Shown piece by piece: positions 57,684 through 64,000 of a DNA stretch of 64,000 nt (within the stretch, counting starts at the first letter, position 1; each line of letters starts with the position of its first letter). This DNA is from Notospermus geniculatus (taxonomy: Eukaryota; Nemertea; Pilidiophora; Heteronemertea; Lineidae), in the NCBI GenBank assembly GCA_002633025.1, contig NMRB01000251.1, positions 1 to 64,000 of the forward strand, written 5' to 3'. The notes under the pieces were generated by a model, which was given only the letters and a program-made list of their open reading frames with translations, did no database searches and had not been told where the DNA came from. Position numbers and translations under genes: made by a program.

Positions 57684-58076
57684 CACTGTAAAAACCATTT
57701 TGTCCACTACCTGGACACGTGGGTTTGAGATGAGAATGGGTCCATGGTACCCAGAATATTTGTTCTTCGAGCCTGAAACGAGGAGGTCCTTAGGTTCCAG
57801 TAACCCATAATGACCAGTTTCACAGGTCACTTTGGCCCATCTACTATTGCTGCTCATGGGTGCCAACACCCCACGGTAGCATTCGTAGATGGGCCAAAGT
57901 GACCCATGAAACTCTCATTATGGGTTACTGGAACCTATAGACCTGTCCGTTTCAGGCTCGAAGAACAAATATTCTGGGCACCATGGACCCATTCTCCATT
58001 GAACACGTTTCAAAACCCATGTGTCCAGGTAGTGGACAAAATCATGGGTCTCTCGAGCCCATTCGTTTTTACAGTG
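57684..58076. mobile_element. 393-bp Tc1/mariner-type hairpin MITE
   Basis: TA (57682-57683) and TA (58077-58078) flank ends CACTGTAAAAAC and GTTTTTACAGTG. The arms continue almost to the centre (TGTCCACTACCTGGACAC, TTCTTCGAGCCTGAAACG, TGGGCCAAAGTGACC with inverted partners). TA duplication with CA...TG ends is typical of Tc1/mariner superfamily passengers. No transposase is encoded. Confidence 0.88.
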
Positions 58077-58154
58077 TAGTCAACGTAAACTTCTCACGCC
58101 TTCCTGCTTTGCCAGGGTTTCTTTATTATAAGTACGAATCTATAATTAGGGTCC

Positions 58155-58297
58155 AGCTCATACACTTCTGGGATCTCTACAAAAAGTGCCTAAGGAAGAC
58201 CCCCGTTGGGGTCGAAAATTTGCGAAATTCGGAGACGACTTTACTTGTACTATCATTTTGTGTGTCGTTTTTTGTGCTCTATGTTGGATATCTGAGG
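58155..58297 (+). repeat. Dispersed repeat, copy 2
   Basis: GGAAGACCCCCGTTGGGGTC...AAATTTGCGAAATTCGGAGA is the inverted form of 45137-45213. TGTGTGTCGTTTTTTGTGCT is in the same orientation as in the first copy. Confidence 0.75.
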
Positions 58298-58566
58298 TAA
58301 TCAGGGGTTCTTACTGCTTGCTTCCTCCGTGAGCGAATGACATGAATGAGGAGCACTAAGAACCCCTCCCGCATTATCTCACGATGCGCTATCCTAACAA
58401 CAAGCGGTGTAACCTACATGTACCATCCACTACACTGACTTCCTCGGGGTTAGACTTAACGCCCTATACAAAAGGGTTCGGTACGTTGAATGGAACACGG
58501 ATTTCCAGTTATAAACCTCCCCGATACATTTTCCCCCACACGAAAATAAATCTACTAGAATGTTAA

Positions 58567-58720
58567 AGGGCCTCTAGAGGCAGCCCAGCATGGCTGGGGA
58601 AAACCCCGGGGAAAACCCAGGTTCAATACCTCGTACTGGTGATCAACGTTAAAGTGGCGCCGCCTAGCTGAAGAACCGGTACTGATAGTAGCCTAATGGC
58701 GAGCTGCCTCTAGAGGCCCT
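58567..58720. mobile_element. 154-bp TTAA-flanked MITE
   Basis: TTAA at 58563-58566 and 58721-58724 flanks perfect ends AGGGCCTCTAGAGGCAGC / complement. The core has GGGGAAAACCCC followed by GGGGAAAACCC. A TTAA target suggests a piggyBac-type passenger. The termini differ from those of the element at 20738, so it is a separate family. Confidence 0.85.
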
Positions 58721-58724
58721 TTAA

Positions 58725-59641
58725 AAGGATGATTAAGTCTCCGACAAGCAGAGGCAGATCCAAAATGCTTGTAATGCACAGCAAAGAAAAACGATATCAC
58801 CCGTGTAAAGTACACAAAAGCTTAACTAGCGTCTCACTTCCATTCATAATTCGGTTATCAAAATGTTTTCATCAGTCGTGCAATTGTTTCTTCCGCCTGA
58901 TTAGCGGGAGAGGACGTGCCACTTTTTGTCAAACACTACCATTAGTCATGCGCAGTAGATCACATTACCATCCAGGGATCAGCGTGTTCATGCATTCCAG
59001 TCACTTTCTCATATTCCCATTACAATACCCCAAATTGGAGAATCTACGTTCAAAACTCAAATTGCACATGACATAAAGGACATTAACTGGTATTTGAGGC
59101 TCCCCCATGGACAGACGTGTCACCGAGTCGCCGCCATGATTCGATGACTCAAGTTATCTCGGCCATCTTCTCACTAGGGGCATCCATGGCAGCCTGACGA
59201 TTGTCTTTTCGATGCAAATAGCCAACATGCATGACAATGAGATGCAAAAAGAATTGCTATGGCATTAGATTAATCCATTACTTTGGCCATCTTGTTTTTG
59301 ATGAGCTAGACTGCCTGCGGAGAAAGCTTTTTCTCAAAATGTGAAACAAATGTCATCCTATTATTCACGGAGCTCGCTCAGTCGAATTCCATGACTCGGA
59401 TTTTTTTTAGCTCTGTACCAAAATGTACATTTGGTGAAGGCAATAATTCATAATAGTGTTTTCAAAGCAGAAAATCGGAGCAACCACATGACGTCCCTGT
59501 TTCTTTGTGATAGCCAGTCATTGCACTTTACCAATGAAAGGGATCCGATGAAGATACCACCTATGATAGCCTAGGATTTATCTTTTTATAATCTGAATTT
59601 GTCGTCGGAGAACACGAGTAGGCTGCAGACAAATTTCGTTG
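58725..59641. other. Unique-looking DNA, no gene recognised
   Basis: A 115-codon frame (58729-59076, +) has no recognisable domain. Confidence 0.4.
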
Positions 59642-59762
59642 GCAGCCATCTTGCCAAAATTAGGTCATATGGGGATTCCCCCACAGGTGGATGAAAGAAC
59701 CAATCATCTGTCACTCTGGAAGAAAGTTCCCATGGTGATGGTAATTTTGGCAAGATGGCTGC
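59642..59762. repeat. 121-bp element with 21-bp inverted ends
   Basis: GCAGCCATCTTGCCAAAATTA at the left and its exact complement at the right (TAATTTTGGCAAGATGGCTGC). The ends carry the same AAGATGGC core seen in the 37-kb repeats. Confidence 0.85.
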
Positions 59763-61093
59763 TCGAGAAACTCATCTATACATGTATGTAACGTCAGCAA
59801 CGTATCGCAAGCTCGCCTAATAAACGCAGAAAGAACATGTTCTTTACGGGTACCTGTCAAAACGTCTTTAACAGAAAGCTTTTTGTTCTTCTCTCTGACA
59901 GCTCTCTTAGATGCTGCACTTAATTCACGGATCATTTACTGAAAGCGTCTCGTTGAAAAGATCCAGTTTCTCGAATATAAAAGCGTTAAAAAGAACCCCA
60001 TCCCTCTACCGAAGACAAGTAGGCAAACAATTTCTTCAAGGAAATAATTCCTTGAATAATTCACCTTATTTCAAAGGAAACAATTTACTTCAGTAGATGA
60101 GCAGTCGGCAGTGAGCCTCGAGTGAAATCCTAATCGAATTTTTCTGTGTTTAAAGGAAATGGCTCGGAAATTTTCATCATTTGAAGTCGTGTCATTTCTG
60201 TAATTACACCATTTCCAGACAGCTGGGTCTAAGCTTCTGCATTGTCACTTTCAAGCCTTCTCAGTGACTTTCTTATCAATGTTTTCCACCAGTTTGATTT
60301 GGCAGGCTATATGAAGAAATGGTATTATGTCGGTATTATACTTCTTCACTGATTTGTGAAGTTTCATTTTGGATGACCTTAATCTGAATAAGAAAGCCTC
60401 AGAGTGTATTATCAACAATAGCATTTGTGTGACCCCTTATTTTCAGGGTCGGTGAATGCTGACTGTACAATGGCTTCATGTAAGGAATGAATGAACAAGT
60501 AGGGGTAAGGACCACAACTGTAGGTCAGTGTGGAGTGCAAATTGATAAGAAGACAGGACACCAGATTGTGAAATACCATTGTAAAACAATGTGTTGGTCC
60601 TCAGGAAACGTCAGAATGCAGTTAGAATTTTCAGGTTTCTCCAGTCATCCTACGGTTGCAAGGAGAAGCCAAACATCACGAGTGAAAATATTGACAGGAC
60701 AGATGATTTTGGATTTGGACGAACTTGAGGTAGATGTGTACCCAGATGAAAAATGTAACCCCGTTTCACCACCATAGGCGAGACTGCTGACCAGTATCGA
60801 TGTCCATATCTGCAAGGAAGGTATACATATAAGATGGTAACCTTTAAGATTCTATGCAGAGAAGCTACTGTCTGCGCAAAAGAACCGAAAACATTGTGTT
60901 GGCCTATCCTTTGAGGAAGGACGGGCATATAATCCCCTCAGGCTTAGACGAAGCGTATAATGTAAATCGAACCAGGAATAAATGCCTTATAACCGACTGG
61001 CGAATAAAAATGGAACACTGAAGGAGTGTAAATGTACAGTGTAATGTACGTGTACCTTCGTCAAAGCGACGATAAAACGGAAAATTCCACCGG
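59763..61093. other. Unique-looking DNA, no gene recognised
   Basis: The 96-codon frame at 60487-60777 (+) starts MNEQVGVRTTTVGQCGVQID and is not recognisable. One TACATGTA at 59779. Confidence 0.4.
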
Positions 61094-62010
61094 TTTGAAC
61101 TTTTTGAACGTGTTTTATACGAAAATCTCACTTTCTCGCCTTTGACTATCCTATTTCCGAGACAAATGAATGGTGAATGCTCTTGGCGATCACGAAATTA
61201 ATACCCTAGCTGGTCTGATGGTGAATTGAAGGTGTAGGCGATGTGACCTTTCTTTCAGCTGAGAAAAGCAAAGCCTTGGTTGGATGCTGGTGGTGACGAA
61301 AGAGTGCTGCACGTGTAACCAACCTATATTTCTCACGAAAAGGCTCCGGATTTGTCTTGGCAACCACACTTTTCCGAACCGTAGGGAGCTTGTCATTTTC
61401 CAGTCATTGAAGACGGCAAGGACGTATTACATCGACAGAACTACATGTAGCTATAATACCCCAGGGTTATGACCGCTGCTCGACAAGTTTAAAGTTACAA
61501 AGATTTACATCTGTTTTTGACTCAAAAGTACTAGTATTCTGTTTCAAGTTAGTCACGACGTATCAAACTTACCACAGTGGTTTCAAATCTGATTGAAATA
61601 GTTTAGTGACAGAACTGTAACTAGGAGTGCCCCGAGGTGCAGGTGTTCAAATAGATTTATCAATTCCCAATGGAACATGTTTTTCAACCGCAAATTTCCC
61701 AATGAGCCTAATCTCATGTGACAGGCATATTTCAAATTCCTGCCAGTGCTGAGAGTGCCGGCGGTCCTGTAATTGACAAGGGAGATGCAGATGAGGCTAC
61801 GTTATTGTTGTGTTAAACCCATCTCCTCAGGCTAGTCAAATAATACACAAATTCATTTCACTTCTTCAGCTTGCTTCTGGCGGAAAGGCGTTACAGCCAG
61901 CTGATTTAGAAAATCTACGGATGACTGGAATCAGGATCTAGCCTGCATCCTGTTGTTGTCATAGTCCATCAGTTTGGTTCCGATACCATTCTCTGTTTTT
62001 GAATGGGTGG
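61094..62010. repeat. Duplicated block G (0.92 kb)
   Basis: Repeated in order at 62121-63024, with more divergence than the C/D pair. Carries TACATGTA at 61442 where block H has a shorter, slightly rearranged sequence. No gene. Confidence 0.9.
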
Positions 62011-62119
62011 CAGGCGCGGATCCAGGATTTTGGGCAGAGGGGGGTCAGGGCCGCCGAGGGCGGTCGTTTCAGGCGCGCGGCGAAGATACCCGCCCCGACG
62101 GGGGGGGGGGTGGGGGCCT
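62011..62119. mobile_element. Fragment of a GC-rich element, cut by an N
   Basis: Begins CAGGCGCGGATCCAGGATTT and continues G-rich to a run of ten or more Gs before the N at 62120. It is absent from block H at the corresponding place (63025), so it is either an insertion in one haplotype or unrelated flanking DNA. The family is not identified. Confidence 0.4.
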
Positions 62120-62120
62120 N
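62120..62120. other. Single N before block H
   Basis: Block H begins immediately after it, inside the TTTGAACTTTTT motif of block G. Confidence 0.9.
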
Positions 62121-63024
62121 TTTGAACTTTTTCAACGAAAAATCTCACTTTCTCGCCTGTGACTATCCTATTTCCGAGACAAATGAATGGTGAATGCTCA
62201 TGGCGATCACGAAATTAATACCCTAGCTGGTCTGATGGTGAATTGAAGGTGTAGGCGATGTGACCTTTCTTTTAGCTGAGAAAAGCAAAGCATGGGTTGG
62301 ATGCTGGTGGTGACGAAAGAGTGTTGGACGTGTAACGAACCGATCTTTTGATAACTCACGAAAAGGTTCCGGATTTGTCTTGGCAACCACGCTTTTCTGA
62401 ACCGTAGGGAGCTTGTCATTTTCCAGTCATCGAAGACGGCAAGGACGTATACATCGACAGAGCTATACCCCAGGGTTATGACCGCTGCTCGACAAGTTTA
62501 AAGTTACAAGGATTTACATCTGTTTTTGACTCAAAAGAACTAGTATTCTGTTTCAAGTTAGTCACGACGTATCAAACTTACCACAGTGGTTTCAAATCTG
62601 ATTGAAATAGTTTAGTGACAAGACTGTAACTAGGAGTGCCCCGAGGTGCAGGTGTTCAAATAGATTTATCAATTCCCAATGGAATAACATGTTTTTCAAC
62701 CGCAAATTTCCCAATGAGCCTAATCTCATGTGACAGGCATATTTCAAATTCCTGGCAGTGCTGAGAGCGCCGGCGGTCCTGTAATTGACAAGGGAGATGC
62801 AGATGAGGCTACGTTATTGTTGTGTTAAACCCATCTCCTCAGGCTAGTCAAATAATACACAAATTCATTTCACTTCTTCAGCTTGCTTCTGGCGGAAAGG
62901 CGTTACAGCCAGCTGATTTAGAAAATCTACGGGAAGACGGGAATCAGGATCCAGCCTGCATCTGTTTTTGTCATCGTCCGTCAGTTTGGTTTCGATACCC
63001 AATTCTCTGTTTTTGATTGGGTGG
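62121..63024. repeat. Duplicated block H (0.90 kb)
   Basis: Second copy of block G, continuing into unique sequence on the right. Confidence 0.9.
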
Positions 63025-64000
63025 AGTTGTGGTTGCCATGTTTCAGTAGCAACCAATCAAAGTGTAATTTTTAAAACGGGCATAGTGTCTTACACGGTTG
63101 TCTTTAAAAGCAAGTGGGGGTCCGAAGAGAGCCTCTACTTGTCATGGTACAACATGGTAATTCATGAGATGGAATGATGGGTTCGTCTGGAGTAAAGAAT
63201 TATGATGATTTAGTGTCCTTTAAAGTAGGCACAACCAAATCTTAATTTTTCGTCACGTAAGGTAGAAGCAGGCGGCCGGATTAGTTTCATGCCGAACGTT
63301 ACAACCAAGAAGCAAAAGGTACACTCCAATCATAATGATAATGAAGGAGTGGACCTACTATATATTGAAGATCGTTCAAATCAATAAAACCTATGATAAA
63401 CGGTAGCATCATCATTTGTTATAAATTATTATAAACATCATCATACGCGCAGCAGCTTTTTAATTAGCTACAGCGTTATAACCAAACAATAATTCAATCT
63501 CAGCAAGGTAACGCGAGGGTGGATGTAATTTTCCAAAACATTGGAAATAATGATATTGATTGGAAGAGAATATCTGCCAATAACATACATTGTATATAAT
63601 GACACAGATTGTCCAATATCGTTTGAGATTAATTCCACATTGTATGGCATCATTAGGTGGCCTAGTTTCATCAGCCAAAAACTCTACCAAATCCACTCAA
63701 TACCATTGCTTTATTATCAGTATTATAGTTGGATCAAACATCTGATCACTTCAATCAAAACTGTCTCGATCGTTTAATACCCAATCAGAAGGTGCATAAT
63801 CTTTCTAAGAATGAAGAGTCGTATCGGGCCTTCTCAGACAAGCAGTGGTCTCTTCATCAATTCATTTACATGTAATTCTCGTCGTCATAGAGGTCAGGCA
63901 CTGCACAGGATAGAGCGTCGGCAATATTTAGCGGGTCCTCAGCCCAACCAACGGGACAGACTACAAAACATCCCTTGCAAGAAGATTACTGGCCATCTTG
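63025..64000. other. Unique-looking, AT-rich DNA
   Basis: Overlapping frames of up to 78 codons, none recognisable. One TACATGTA at 63867. Confidence 0.45.

Overview
The window is eukaryotic, repeat-rich and apparently gene-poor. No open frame exceeds 177 codons. I recognise no complete protein-coding gene, rRNA or intact tRNA. The density of short inverted-repeat (MITE-like) elements, a tRNA-derived SINE with four copies, and pairs of near-identical adjacent blocks suggest a highly heterozygous marine invertebrate. A lancelet (amphioxus)-type genome is my best guess, on the style of the repeats only; no marker gene settles it.

Layout. 1-10.4 kb: mostly unique DNA with scattered hairpins and about seven MITE-like elements, including three packed into 4.3-5.4 kb and rich in TGACG/CGTCA half-sites. 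10.4-11.25 kb: a 0.4-kb block present twice, separated by one N. 11.7 kb: a second copy of the 4.3-kb MITE. 13.6-36.8 kb: a block of about 12 kb (copy A, 13617-25753) followed in the same orientation by a copy of about 10.8 kb (copy B, 26002-36809). Copy B contains the only long N run and two single Ns. 37.5-44.5 kb: a 3.3-kb block (C) and its copy D, joined by one N. 48.4-51.2 kb: a 1.4-kb block in perfect head-to-tail tandem (E, F), no N. 61.1-63.0 kb: a 0.9-kb block in two copies (G, H) with one N at the join. The rest is largely unique sequence with a few repeats.

The single Ns at duplicate junctions suggest that several of these pairs are the two alleles of a diploid placed in series by the assembler, not real duplications. 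A/B and E/F have no N at their junctions, so real tandem duplication remains possible there. Either way, each pair gives an aligned filled/empty comparison. It shows a 143-bp TTAA-flanked element, a 284-bp foldback element and a 388-bp hairpin element with an 11-copy CACCCGGGTG array, each present in one copy and cleanly absent with one target sequence in the other.

The most unusual signal is smaller. In seven places the two copies of a pair differ by exactly TA versus TACATGTA (net gain of CATGTA). None of the TACATGTA octamers I found in the paired blocks is shared by both copies. The octamer occurs 16 times in the window, where roughly 1.7 would be expected by chance. TACATGTA is what a TA-targeting element with CA...TG ends would leave if cut 2 nt inside each end, filled in and rejoined. 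An element with exactly such ends (TA-CACTGTAAAAA...TTTTTACAGTG-TA) lies at 57684-58076. I offer this as a hypothesis, not a demonstrated mechanism.
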